From RHLJ01 sp965222205 (GTDB lineage Bacteria > Bacteroidota > Rhodothermia > Balneolales > Balneolaceae): a DNA stretch of 64,000 bases. The notes under the pieces were generated by a model that worked only from the letters and a program-made list of their open reading frames with translations, did not search any database and had not been told where the DNA came from. The DNA is taken from assembly GCA_965222205.1 (NCBI GenBank), contig OZ244932.1, forward strand, positions 1,426,001 through 1,490,000. The letters are read 5' to 3'. The position numbers were made by a program, and so were the translations under genes. Positions 1 through 9,425 of the stretch are shown here, piece after piece; position 1 is the first letter of the stretch; each line of letters starts with the position of its first letter.

Positions 1-516
1 GTAGTCGTTGTAAAGCCAGCCATCGATAAAAGATATAGCGATACTGAAGTAGTTTCTCACAATGAAACTGCATTACCAAGCATTCTTGTAGATACAGCAG
101 ATCAAATTATCCTGCTCACAGGAAATGCCAGAGTAGTATGTATTGATGAAGCTCAATTCTTTGACGATAGAATTATAGATGTAGCCAACACCCTCGCAAA
201 CGATAAAAAGCGTGTAATTGTAGCCGGGCTAGACATGGACTTTAACGGAAAACCTTTTGGGCCTATGCCCTATCTGCTCGCGATTGCAGAATTTGTCACC
301 AAGCTCCACGCGATCTGCTCAGAAAGCGGAGCGCTGGCGAATTTTTCACAACGGGTAGTCGAGAACCAAAATACCGTTCTTGTAGGTGAATATGACGCCT
401 ATGAACCTCGGGCCAGGCATTGTTTCAGGCCAAGCGTAGATGTTCGTCGTGGCAAACCAATACGACCTTTCAAGGTGCCACAGAAAAAAGCGGAAGAAGA
501 AACCACAAACCAATAG
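1..516 (+). CDS. tdk: Thymidine kinase (type II), 5' end missing
   Basis: ATP-dependent phosphorylation of thymidine to dTMP in nucleoside salvage. The open frame runs from base 1 without a start, so the P-loop is outside the window. Visible family marks are the Walker B region CIDEAQFF (about bases 160-183) and the lasso/substrate stretch GLDMDFNGKPFGPMPYL from base 226. The C-terminal zinc-binding region is altered: the usual CxxC...CxxC reads ICSESG and ARHC, so the second and third cysteines are replaced by Ser and Ala. The nucleoside transporter starts 8 bases downstream, which supports a salvage role. Family assignment is confident; whether the enzyme still binds zinc is open. Confidence 0.93.
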   Translation, partial: VVVVKPAIDKRYSDTEVVSHNETALPSILVDTADQIILLTGNARVVCIDEAQFFDDRIIDVANTLANDKKRVIVAGLDMDFNGKPFGPMPYLLAIAEFVTKLHAICSESGALANFSQRVVENQNTVLVGEYDAYEPRARHCFRPSVDVRRGKPIRPFKVPQKKAEEETTNQ

Positions 517-524
517 CATAACCA

Positions 525-1856
525 ATGGAAAATATTCTACGAGGCCTTTTGGGGATGGCCGTAATTATTGCCGGAACCTATCTCTTAAGTAAAGACCGAA
601 AAAACATAAATTGGAGGCTTGTGGCTACAGGGCTTGGAATCCAGTTTATTTTAGCCATTTTTATTCTTAAAGCAGATGTTTTAGGTGATTTTTGGAGCCC
701 TTTAGGCTGGCCTATGCTCCTTTTTGAAGTAATCGCCAGTTTCTTTGTTGTTGTACTGAAGTACACAACTGCCGGAGCCGAATTTCTTTTCGGATTTCTT
801 GGGCATGGACCTGAGTACGAAGACAGTATGGGTGTAATTTTCGCTTTCCAGGTACTTCCAACAATTATCTTTTTCGCCTCCCTTACTGCCATTCTCTATC
901 ACTATGGAGTTTTACAGTTTGTTGTAAAAATTATGTCCAGAGGTATGCAGAAGTTATTAGGAACCTCCGGAGCAGAAACCCTTTCGGTGATCTCAAATAT
1001 TTTTGTTGGGCAAACCGAAGCTCCATTAGTCATTAAGCCATTTATTGAGAAAATGACCAAATCGGAATTACTTGCAGTTATGACCGGGGGGATGGCAACT
1101 ATTGCCGGTGGAGTTATGGCAGCTTATGTAGCTATGCTGGGAACATCTTTCGCTGTTGCGAACGGATTAGAAATTCAAGTAGCACAACAGTTATTTGCCG
1201 AACGGCTATTGGGAGCCAGTTTGATGGCTGCTCCTGCTGCCCTGGTAATCGCTAAAATCCTGTATCCTGAAACGGAAGAATCGGTTACTGCCGGAGATAT
1301 TCAAATGGTTGTTGAAAAAACAGATGCAAATGGCATTGATGCCGCGGCAACTGGAGCTGGAGTAGGTTTAAAACTTGCTGCAAATGTAGGGGCTATGTTG
1401 TTGGCGTTCATTGCATTACTTGCAATGTTCAATGGCTTTTTTGGATGGGCGAGCGACTTTACCGGTCTTACTGGTGTGATAGGCTCACCACTTACTATTG
1501 AAATGGTTTTAGGCTGGGTTCTGGCTCCGTTAGTTTGGTTGATTGGAATTCCCTGGGCAGACGCGACCTCAATGGGTGCATTATTAGGCACTAAAATTGT
1601 ATTAAATGAGTTTGTAGCCTATTTGATGTTAGCTGAAGAAGTAGCAGCTGCAACATTATCTCCAAAAACGGTGGCTATGGCAACATTTGCTTTATGTGGA
1701 TTTGCAAACTTTTCATCCATTGCAATACAAATTGGTGGAATTGGAGGTTTAGCGCCGAGCAGGAAATCTGAACTAGCTAAATTTGGTTTAAAGGCTGTTT
1801 TTGCAGGGACTTTGGCTAATTTAATGACTGCGACAATAGCAGGAATGCTTTTTTAA
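525..1856 (+). CDS. nupC: Concentrative nucleoside transporter (CNT/NupC family)
   Basis: Cation-coupled uptake of nucleosides across the inner membrane. The 443-residue hydrophobic protein has the usual CNT length and order: N-terminal helices, gate domain and C-terminal transport core. The CNT signature GQTEAPLVIKPF is at residues 162-173; the second half holds NEFVAYL, GFANFSSIAIQIGGIGG and a final SRKSELAKFGLKA stretch typical of the family. It lies 8 bases after tdk, probably co-transcribed, so imported thymidine can be trapped by phosphorylation. The exact substrate range cannot be read from sequence. Confidence 0.95.
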   Translation: MENILRGLLGMAVIIAGTYLLSKDRKNINWRLVATGLGIQFILAIFILKADVLGDFWSPLGWPMLLFEVIASFFVVVLKYTTAGAEFLFGFLGHGPEYEDSMGVIFAFQVLPTIIFFASLTAILYHYGVLQFVVKIMSRGMQKLLGTSGAETLSVISNIFVGQTEAPLVIKPFIEKMTKSELLAVMTGGMATIAGGVMAAYVAMLGTSFAVANGLEIQVAQQLFAERLLGASLMAAPAALVIAKILYPETEESVTAGDIQMVVEKTDANGIDAAATGAGVGLKLAANVGAMLLAFIALLAMFNGFFGWASDFTGLTGVIGSPLTIEMVLGWVLAPLVWLIGIPWADATSMGALLGTKIVLNEFVAYLMLAEEVAAATLSPKTVAMATFALCGFANFSSIAIQIGGIGGLAPSRKSELAKFGLKAVFAGTLANLMTATIAGMLF

Positions 1857-1891
1857 ATAATAAATCAAAACAGAAAAATTATTCATCAACT

Positions 1892-3856
1892 ATGGAAAAA
1901 ATTGGCTTTACGAGAACAATATGTGTCTTATGTAGCATTGTTCTTGTTTCCTGTGCAGGAAGTAGTACAACTACAAAAACCCCTTCTGGTACTCCTTCTT
2001 ATCAAATTGTTGGGGAAGTCGGATCCCAGCAAGTTACCTACGAAGAATTAACTGAAAATTTTGCTAATGGAAGCTTAGAGAATGAGGCAAATCTGGATGG
2101 ACTTCAGGATTTCCTTCCTATCTATTTAGATTACAAAGCAAAATTGATGGCAGCTAAAGAAGATGGTTATTACGAAGATGAACGAATTCTGAGCGAATTT
2201 GAAGTGTATGCCAAACAAGCTGCTTACTCATACTGGTTGGAAAACAAGATTCGTCCTACCCTTTTCAGGGAATTTAAATCCCGCTATGAATATGAGCTGA
2301 AATCTTCTCACGTGTTGATTTCTATGGCTGGCAGAACCGATCCCGCAGATACAATGGATGTTTATACTGAAATGATCGAAGCCAGGGATAAATATCTTGC
2401 AGGTACCTCGACCATGGCTGAATTAAATGAAGAATACTCCTCTTCTAATCAAGGACGTAAAATGGGTGGTGAACTTCCCTGGTTTGGAATTGGAACCACT
2501 GTAAAACCTTTTGAAGATGTTTTATACAGCCTTGAAGTTGGCGAAATCTCCATGCCATTCCGTACTCAATTTGGATATCATATTGTGCTTTTAGAAGATA
2601 AACGTGAAAAGCGGCTTTCCCGGGACGTTTCTCACATCTTCGTTCGAAGAAATAATAGTTTCTCCATGATCGACTCTGCTTATAAGGAACTTGGAAATGG
2701 AGCTGAGTGGGCTGATGTAGTAAAAAAATATACCGAAGACACTCCTTCTGCTTCAAACGGTGGCAAAATCGGTTGGGTGAACTATGGAGCAAGATATGAT
2801 GGGGCATTTATTGATAGCGTAATGAATCTCAATCCTGAAATTGAATACTCAAAACCGTTCAGCTCGATATATGGATATCATATTGTGAAATTAGATTCTA
2901 TCCAAACGTTCAAGGATGAAGAAGCCCGTGATGAGTTTATAATGAGTGAGCTTGAAAAATCCCGTACCTTCAGAAGAAGTAATTCTTTTATCGTCAACTG
3001 GCTTTCAGAAAATTATAAGGAAACAGAATATCAGGCTATATTAACCGAAACGGTTACTTTTTTAGAAAGTATCGATTCAGTTGCTGCCTTGGATATTGAA
3101 ATCCCCTCAGATCTGGCATCAAAACCGATTTACTCATTCAATGGTATCGATTACTCTTCCCAGGATTATATCTACTATTTAGTTAGTTCTGGAAATCTTC
3201 CGATTACAAATGGATATAGTACTTCCTGGTTTAATGACTTCAAAGAATTTGTCATAGACTCACGCATTACTGAAATGGCTGTTGAGGAATTCCCTGATTT
3301 TTCTGGTCAGCTTGATAATTATAAAAATGGGCTTGCGGTGTACCAGATCAATGAAGACAACATCTGGAGTGCGGCAACTGTAGATACATCAAGGCTGATG
3401 GATATGTATACCGGAAACCCCGAAGACTATTCTTACGACACGAGATATTACTATCATCTAATTACTTCAAGCAGAGATACTTCGCTCCAGAAAGCTATCG
3501 ATTTTATTAATTCGGGCAACCATCCTGATAGTCTCCGCTCTTTTAATATCAAAGTTGGAGTTGTATCTGATTCAACAGGAGCTTTTCAGGGAGAACCATT
3601 CACTACGCTGGAATCAATGGAGAAACAATCACTTTCTGAAGTATTCGCTTATAATAACAGAAAAGGATTCTTTTACCTGAACGAGATTCTTGAGCCAAGA
3701 ATGATGACCTTTGACGAAGCCTTCAATAAGTTACTGGCAGATTTCCAACCCATCCGTGAACAAGAATGGCTTGATGATCTCCGGTCTACCTATAACGTAA
3801 AAGTTTATCCCGAAAACCTTCAAAAAGCATTCGAAGAAGAACACAGCACTGAATGA
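1892..3856 (+). CDS. Lipoprotein foldase with two parvulin domains (PpiC/SurA type)
   Basis: Peptidyl-prolyl cis-trans isomerase expected at the periplasmic face of the envelope. The N-terminus has a lipobox ending at Cys21 (VLVSC), so it should be lipid-anchored. Two parvulin modules are visible, about residues 137-236 and 245-334, each ending in the family phrase FGYHIV or YGYHIV and each with a G-G-E-L or G-G-K-I turn. The C-terminal 300 residues show no domain I recognise and are acidic and rich in aromatics. First of three consecutive foldase genes; the next starts inside its stop codon (4-base overlap). Probably helps fold outer-membrane proteins; the client is unknown. Confidence 0.85.
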   Translation: MEKIGFTRTICVLCSIVLVSCAGSSTTTKTPSGTPSYQIVGEVGSQQVTYEELTENFANGSLENEANLDGLQDFLPIYLDYKAKLMAAKEDGYYEDERILSEFEVYAKQAAYSYWLENKIRPTLFREFKSRYEYELKSSHVLISMAGRTDPADTMDVYTEMIEARDKYLAGTSTMAELNEEYSSSNQGRKMGGELPWFGIGTTVKPFEDVLYSLEVGEISMPFRTQFGYHIVLLEDKREKRLSRDVSHIFVRRNNSFSMIDSAYKELGNGAEWADVVKKYTEDTPSASNGGKIGWVNYGARYDGAFIDSVMNLNPEIEYSKPFSSIYGYHIVKLDSIQTFKDEEARDEFIMSELEKSRTFRRSNSFIVNWLSENYKETEYQAILTETVTFLESIDSVAALDIEIPSDLASKPIYSFNGIDYSSQDYIYYLVSSGNLPITNGYSTSWFNDFKEFVIDSRITEMAVEEFPDFSGQLDNYKNGLAVYQINEDNIWSAATVDTSRLMDMYTGNPEDYSYDTRYYYHLITSSRDTSLQKAIDFINSGNHPDSLRSFNIKVGVVSDSTGAFQGEPFTTLESMEKQSLSEVFAYNNRKGFFYLNEILEPRMMTFDEAFNKLLADFQPIREQEWLDDLRSTYNVKVYPENLQKAFEEEHSTE

Positions 3857-4707
3857 GAAACTTTTTCTTTCCGTTTTTAATCATTGTACTGTTAGTAAGC
3901 TGTACACGAAAGTCTCAGAACACAGAGCCTGCTCTTGCAAGAGTTGGCTCTGCTGTTTTAACACTTTCAGAGGCACGCGATGCTATTCCTGATCACATCT
4001 TTACAGAAGATAGTATAACCGCTTACAACAACTACAGGGATGACTGGATTGAACAACAGATTATTCTTCAGGATGCATACCGGTTACGAATACACCGGCA
4101 GCAGGTGGTACGTAATCGCCTGGAAAAAATACAGGAAGATTTTCTTGCAAAGGCAGCTCAGGAATATATTTTAGGTGAATTGGAATTGGAAATTCAGGTC
4201 ACTGATGAAGAAGCACGGGCTTATTATCAGGAGAATAAAGCGAGTTTTGTACTTGAAGAGCGCTACATAAGATACAGACACCTTATTGCCTCTTCTTTAA
4301 GTGATGCACAGAACGCACGGCAGGATTTACTTAGAGGCATTGAGTGGACAACCGTAGCTAATCAATATTCTATAAACTCAGAAGTAGCGTTAAGAGAATC
4401 AGACAGATTCTGGCCCGAATCTATTGCAGCAGGCGATGTAAATATTTTGAATCGCTATTTAAAGGTCATTGGGTTATCTGAAATTTCAGTTATTGAACGT
4501 GTTGGTACCCGGTATCACTTTGTTCAGCTGATGGAAGAACGGGCAAAAGGAGATCACCCGGACCTCGAATGGTTAATTGATCAAATAAAAGAATGGTTAA
4601 TCCTTGAAAAAAGACGCCGTGCCTTCAATACCTATGTAAAGAATCTTTATCTTCAGGCACAGGCGAATAATGAAATTGAAACTTTCAACGTTCTACAAGA
4701 AAATTAA
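3853..4707 (+). CDS. SurA-like lipoprotein chaperone with a weak parvulin domain
   Basis: The 284-residue protein has a short signal ending in a lipobox (LLVSC, Cys17), then a helical SurA-N-like region and a divergent parvulin-like segment (residues about 120-225). The conserved isomerase residues are poorly kept, so it may act as a holdase rather than an enzyme. It overlaps the upstream foldase gene by 4 bases (ATGA) and precedes surA by 33 bases, which suggests the three products work on the same clients. The parvulin assignment rests on position and on the RYRHLIASS...FVQLME pattern. Confidence 0.7.
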   Translation: MRNFFFPFLIIVLLVSCTRKSQNTEPALARVGSAVLTLSEARDAIPDHIFTEDSITAYNNYRDDWIEQQIILQDAYRLRIHRQQVVRNRLEKIQEDFLAKAAQEYILGELELEIQVTDEEARAYYQENKASFVLEERYIRYRHLIASSLSDAQNARQDLLRGIEWTTVANQYSINSEVALRESDRFWPESIAAGDVNILNRYLKVIGLSEISVIERVGTRYHFVQLMEERAKGDHPDLEWLIDQIKEWLILEKRRRAFNTYVKNLYLQAQANNEIETFNVLQEN

Positions 4708-4740
4708 ATACAGAACTTACTTACCCACGAAAAATTAATA

Positions 4741-6102
4741 ATGAAGAATATCTATTTCTTGCCTCTCCTGATTATATCAGGACTAATATCTACAAATTTA
4801 AAAGCACAAGACCTTCAGCCAGCAGACCAAATTGTTGCTCTCGTAAATGACCACGCTATTCTAAAGTCTGATATCGATGCTGATGTCGCTAATTACATTC
4901 GTCAAAGCCAAAGCTATGGGCAACCAGTCTCCTTCTCTACCGATTTATGGTACCAGTTTTTAGAAGCATCCATTGAAAATTATATCCTGATTGAGAAAGC
5001 GAGAGTTGACTCTATTGTAGTTCCCGAAGACCGAATTAGTCGTCAAATGGATCAGAGGGTAAACCAGCTTGTGCAACAGGCAGGTAGCGAAAGAGCTTTG
5101 GAACAAGCTTTTGGAAAATCGATCATTCAACTAAAAGACGAGTTCAGAGATGACTTCAGAGAGCAAATGCTTACTGATATGGTTCGCCAGAATAAATTTC
5201 AGTCGATTAAAATTACTCGCCCGGAAGTTCGTAATTTTTTCGATTCTATCCCTGTCGACTCACTCCCAACTATTCCCGAGCAGGTTGCTCTATCTCAAAT
5301 CGTAATATTACCTCCTGCTAAAGAAGATGCTCGTGAATCTGCTAAACTTCTTGCAGAATCTCTAAGAGACTCAGCTATTAATCATAGCAAAAGTATTGAA
5401 GAACTTGCTCGCCGACATAGTGATGGACCTTCAGGTCCCAGAGGCGGTTTGCTTCCTATGATGGCATTGGGTGATTTAGTCTCAGAATACTCTGCAGCGG
5501 CATCTGCCCTTCAACCCGGTCAAATTTCGAATGTCGTTGAAACAGAATTTGGCTTTCATGTGATTCAGCTTATCCGACGGGTAGGCGATCAAATCGAAAC
5601 TCGTCATATTCTTATTTCTGTAGATGCTTCTGAGCTGGATGATGAATTTGCGATCGAACGACTTGAAGGTATTAAAGACAGTCTTGAAAGCAATCCCGAC
5701 CTTAGTTTTTCTGCCTTCGCACAACGTGTGAGCGAAGATCCTGCGACTAAAGTTTCAGGCGGTAAGATTCTTGATCCCCAAACCGGCGAACGTTTAATTC
5801 CTTTAAATCGATTAGATCCGGCATTGTATCGCATAGTGTTAGTTATGGATGAAGTCGGTGCTATTTCAGATCCAAGACCTTTCAATCCGAATAATGCTAA
5901 TTCGGGTAAAGCATTCCGGATTGTCCGCTTAGATCGCCAGATTCCCGAGCATGTCGCAAACTTTGATCAGGATTACGAACGACTGAAATCCATCGCATTA
6001 CAACAGAAGCAATTTGAGGTATATTCTGAGTGGATTGAAAAGCTGAAAGATGACTTTTATATAGAGTACAGGATTCCGGTTCCAAGTGCGGAGGTAAATT
6101 AA
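4741..6102 (+). CDS. surA: Periplasmic chaperone SurA (peptidyl-prolyl isomerase)
   Basis: Periplasmic chaperone for unfolded outer-membrane proteins. It has a cleavable signal peptide (residues 1-22, ending LKAQ), the SurA N-domain starting ADQIVALVNDHAILKSDID, parvulin domain 1 (about 180-280, with GGLLPMMALGDL and FGFHVIQL) and parvulin domain 2 (about 286-395). Its 453 residues fit SurA. Its stop codon shares one base with the moxR start, so both are probably translated from one message. With 24 residues between signal and chaperone core, the first ATG is convincing. Confidence 0.93.
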   Translation: MKNIYFLPLLIISGLISTNLKAQDLQPADQIVALVNDHAILKSDIDADVANYIRQSQSYGQPVSFSTDLWYQFLEASIENYILIEKARVDSIVVPEDRISRQMDQRVNQLVQQAGSERALEQAFGKSIIQLKDEFRDDFREQMLTDMVRQNKFQSIKITRPEVRNFFDSIPVDSLPTIPEQVALSQIVILPPAKEDARESAKLLAESLRDSAINHSKSIEELARRHSDGPSGPRGGLLPMMALGDLVSEYSAAASALQPGQISNVVETEFGFHVIQLIRRVGDQIETRHILISVDASELDDEFAIERLEGIKDSLESNPDLSFSAFAQRVSEDPATKVSGGKILDPQTGERLIPLNRLDPALYRIVLVMDEVGAISDPRPFNPNNANSGKAFRIVRLDRQIPEHVANFDQDYERLKSIALQQKQFEVYSEWIEKLKDDFYIEYRIPVPSAEVN

Positions 6103-7097
6103 TGGAGAGTAAAGAAACGGATCCAATACAATTAGCCGGGGATTTCGAGAAGGCGTTCAAAGATATTAAAGCTGAAATTCACAAAGCCGTAATCGGTCAG
6201 GAAGATATTATCGACCTGCTATTGATCAGTTTGTTCTCTAAAGGACATTGTGTGCTTGTAGGAGTGCCCGGGCTTGCCAAAACGTTGCTTATTCGAACCC
6301 TCGCAGATACGTTGGGACTTACTTTTAACAGAATACAGTTTACCCCCGACCTTATGCCCGGAGACATAACTGGAACGGAGGTAATCGAGGAAAATAAAGA
6401 TCAGGGAACAAAAGAATTCAAGTTTATCAAAGGTCCTATTTTCGCGAATATCGTTTTGGCTGATGAGATTAACCGTACCCCTCCTAAAACTCAGGCAGCA
6501 CTTCTGGAAGGTATGCAGGAATATCATGTAACAGCTTCCGGTACCACTTACGATCTTGACACACCGTTTTTTGTTCTTGCAACGCAAAACCCGATCGAGC
6601 AGGAAGGAACCTACCCCCTCCCTGAAGCTCAGTTGGACCGTTTTATGTTCAATATCTGGGTTGATTACCCAAGTTTTAAGGAAGAGAAAGAAATTGTGAG
6701 TAAAACTACTTCAAAACAGAATTATGAACTCAACTCCATCCTGGAGAAATCTAAAATAAAAGAACTTCAGTCATTGGTACGGGAAGTTCCTGTTCCTGAA
6801 AGTGTCTTAGACTATACCGTTAAATTAGTAGGAATGACCCGACCGGATTCGGATATGGCTCCAGAGTACATTAAAAAATATATGAGTTGGGGAGCCGGAC
6901 CAAGAGCTTCTCAGTATCTCATTCTAGGTGGAAAGGCTCGTGCGCTTTCACAAGGCCGGTATAATGTTACCGAAGATGATATCAGAACGTTGGCAATTCC
7001 CGTTTTAAGGCATAGAATTGTAAACAATTATGCCGCTGAAGCCGAAGGATACACAACTGTGAAGCTCATCGAAAGACTGCTTGATGATGTTCATTAG
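6102..7097 (+). CDS. MoxR-family AAA+ ATPase
   Basis: Cytoplasmic AAA+ chaperone-like ATPase that normally works with vWA proteins in assembling or activating partner proteins. Walker A GVPGLAKT is at residues 54-61. The Walker B region ANIVLADEINRTPPKTQAALLEGMQE, the sensor ATQNPIEQEGTYPLPEAQLDRF and the C-terminal lid GPRASQYLILGGKARAL are all intact. It sits between surA and a large membrane vWA protein. The usual DUF58 gene between moxR and vWA genes is absent here. The start ATG overlaps the surA stop by one base. Confidence 0.95.
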   Translation: MESKETDPIQLAGDFEKAFKDIKAEIHKAVIGQEDIIDLLLISLFSKGHCVLVGVPGLAKTLLIRTLADTLGLTFNRIQFTPDLMPGDITGTEVIEENKDQGTKEFKFIKGPIFANIVLADEINRTPPKTQAALLEGMQEYHVTASGTTYDLDTPFFVLATQNPIEQEGTYPLPEAQLDRFMFNIWVDYPSFKEEKEIVSKTTSKQNYELNSILEKSKIKELQSLVREVPVPESVLDYTVKLVGMTRPDSDMAPEYIKKYMSWGAGPRASQYLILGGKARALSQGRYNVTEDDIRTLAIPVLRHRIVNNYAAEAEGYTTVKLIERLLDDVH

Positions 7098-7117
7098 AAC
7101 CAAAGAAGCAGGTTGAT

Positions 7118-9223
7118 GTGGAGTTTCAGGGATTTCAAAATAGTATTCCAGACTTTATAATAATTCTGATAGCAGTCCTTCTGGTTGCTGTTGCCACTTT
7201 TTCGTATCGAAACCTGAAAAGTATTCCCCTGCTTCCACGCACCGGATTGATAAGTTTACGCTCATCAGCTTTTCTCATTATTCTCCTCCTCTTCCTTAAC
7301 CCGTATTTTTTTTCTTCAGATACCGTTCTTGAAAACCCCCAAATATTGGTTCTTCTTGATGATTCGGAGAGCATGAGGATTCAAAAAGGTTCTTACGAAG
7401 GATTAGAATCCTACTCCGAAGTAATCAGTCAACTGAATTTCGAAAATAAAGAAAGTATTAATTTTGAGTTTTTTACCATTGGCTCTTCATCCAGGCAAAT
7501 CCCCTCCCCTGATTCTTTAACATACAATGAAAGTGAGACTAACTTTGCGAATGCAATTTCACAGGTTCAGGAATTGGAAGATGATTTTGACGCGGCAATT
7601 GTAGTAAGCGATGGAATTATAACTTTTGGCAGGAACCCATCTATACAAGTAGCTAACCTTTCTATACCATTATACAGCATAGGCTTAGGTGATACTTCAC
7701 AGGTACGGGATGTAACGATTAATAATATTGTTTCGAATCCGAATGGGTTTACCAACACCCGTCATTTAATAGAAGTTGAAATAGCCCAAAATGGTTTTTC
7801 AGGTGAATCTGTTACTATTGAATTGAAAAACTCATCAGGAAGGATCATTGATGAAAATGAGATTCAATTTAACTCCTCAGAATCTATACAGAATACAACA
7901 TTCGAGATTGAATTAACTGAGCCTGGTTTACAGCAGTTTTCTATTGAAGTAAGCGAAACAGAAGGTGAATGGAGCACAGAAAATAATACGGCTAATATTT
8001 CTATTGATGTTTCTGAAAGCAAAACTAAAATCCTTCACCTTGCATTTGAAATCTACCCGGATGTAAAAATGCTTCGGTCTGTACTATCTGAAGACCAGAA
8101 TATTGAGCTTTCGACCATGACCTGGCTCGGAGGGTCTCGTTTTGTGGAAGATGTTTTGCCGGAATTGGAAGAAAAAGACCTGTTAATTTTTCACGGACTT
8201 CCCCGCTCAGGTTTTGATATGGCTTTGCTGGAAGGTTTCACTCGTATTCCCACTTTATATCTGCAATTACCAAAAACAAGAAGTTTACGTTCAGGCCCTT
8301 TTTCTGAGCTAAACCTGATTCAAAATACCGGAAATCAGCTTTTCGAGTTAACTCTGTTCCCGGCTGCAGAAAGCACCGACCACCCGGTTATGGAGTTGCC
8401 TGAAATTGGCTTCCAGACCGTTTCTCCGTTGATTAGTTCGTTAAGAGCTGTTTCTGCTACTCCTGATGGAACTGAGCTATTTAAGAGCGGATTTCAGGGA
8501 ATTGAAACTCCTAACGCCATTATTGCTGTGAATGAGAGGGGCTCAATGCGTAGGTCTACGGTTTCCGCTTGGGGTTGGTATCGAATGTATCAATCGCCAA
8601 TTGAAAGTGAGCGTGCCTTTGTTACTCAATTGTTCTCAAATCTTGCTACCTGGACAGCCAACGACCCTGATGAACGGCGTTTGAAAATTACCCCGGCTAA
8701 ATCGGTATTTAATAGCTCGGAACAGGTCATCATAAATGGAAACTTAAATAACGAGAGCGGAGAACCTGAGGCAGAGGCAACCATAGAGTTCACATTAACC
8801 CCCGAAAATGGCGATGAACGCACTTCAAACATGAATAATGAAGGTAATGGAAACTACCGGTTTGAAGGGCAATCCCTGAGTCCGGGACTCTATGCATTTA
8901 CCGCAACAGCCCGGAAAGGTGGCAGAGAAATAGATTCTCAGACTGGTGAGTTCCTGATACAGGATTCAAATTCGGAGCTCATAAATACCGTTCGAAACGA
9001 TGAGCTTCTCCGAACAATTTCCAACGAAACCGTGGGAGATTTTTTCGAATACGATAATCTGGACGATTTTTGGGCTACACTTAATTCAGATGGAATACTC
9101 GACCAAAAAGAGGAACTCATTGAAGCGTACACTTTTCCTGTGCGATCAATCTTCTGGTTTGTATTGGTAATACTCTTATTAGGAGCCGAATGGCTTGGGC
9201 GAAAGTATTATTCTCTGCCTTAA
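7118..9223 (+). CDS. Membrane-anchored vWA-domain protein, MoxR partner
   Basis: The 701-residue protein has two N-terminal membrane helices (about 12-30 and 44-62), a vWA domain with MIDAS pattern DDSESM and a later VVSDG, a long beta-rich extracytoplasmic region, and a last helix (FPVRSIFWFVLVILLLGAEW) before a short tail. The arrangement resembles BatA/BatB-type or DUF4159-type proteins encoded beside MoxR, though it is much longer than BatA. The start is GTG at 7118; no in-frame ATG lies nearby. The 20-base gap to moxR supports co-transcription. The role, perhaps envelope stress or a metal-dependent assembly step, is inferred only from MoxR-vWA partnerships. Confidence 0.75.
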   Translation: MEFQGFQNSIPDFIIILIAVLLVAVATFSYRNLKSIPLLPRTGLISLRSSAFLIILLLFLNPYFFSSDTVLENPQILVLLDDSESMRIQKGSYEGLESYSEVISQLNFENKESINFEFFTIGSSSRQIPSPDSLTYNESETNFANAISQVQELEDDFDAAIVVSDGIITFGRNPSIQVANLSIPLYSIGLGDTSQVRDVTINNIVSNPNGFTNTRHLIEVEIAQNGFSGESVTIELKNSSGRIIDENEIQFNSSESIQNTTFEIELTEPGLQQFSIEVSETEGEWSTENNTANISIDVSESKTKILHLAFEIYPDVKMLRSVLSEDQNIELSTMTWLGGSRFVEDVLPELEEKDLLIFHGLPRSGFDMALLEGFTRIPTLYLQLPKTRSLRSGPFSELNLIQNTGNQLFELTLFPAAESTDHPVMELPEIGFQTVSPLISSLRAVSATPDGTELFKSGFQGIETPNAIIAVNERGSMRRSTVSAWGWYRMYQSPIESERAFVTQLFSNLATWTANDPDERRLKITPAKSVFNSSEQVIINGNLNNESGEPEAEATIEFTLTPENGDERTSNMNNEGNGNYRFEGQSLSPGLYAFTATARKGGREIDSQTGEFLIQDSNSELINTVRNDELLRTISNETVGDFFEYDNLDDFWATLNSDGILDQKEELIEAYTFPVRSIFWFVLVILLLGAEWLGRKYYSLP

Positions 9224-9362
9224 TTAAACCAGTAAAAGTTTGCTTCTTTCTTAGCTTACTGGTAGCAGGAGCTTCCAACACGCATTACCCCCAGGGGCAC
9301 GTAACAAGGAGAAAAAGCATCCTGAGTAATTGGGATGCCTTTAATGAATTGGTTGACCTTAA

Positions 9363-9413
9363 AGCAAGTTATAAACTTGCTGTACTTCCAGTTTTAAGTC
9401 ACAGACTTAAAAC
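9363..9413. repeat. Two adjacent tight hairpins (REP-like)
   Basis: The first inverted repeat is AGCAAGTT/AACTTGCT at 9363-9381 around a 3-base loop. The second is GTTTTAAGTC/GACTTAAAAC at 9391-9413, also with a 3-base loop and perfect over 10 bp. Neither is followed by a T-tract, so they are not standard terminators. The paired layout is like REP/BIME-type dispersed elements. No coding sequence that I trust covers them. Confidence 0.6.
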
Positions 9414-9425
9414 ATCTTTGGGTCA

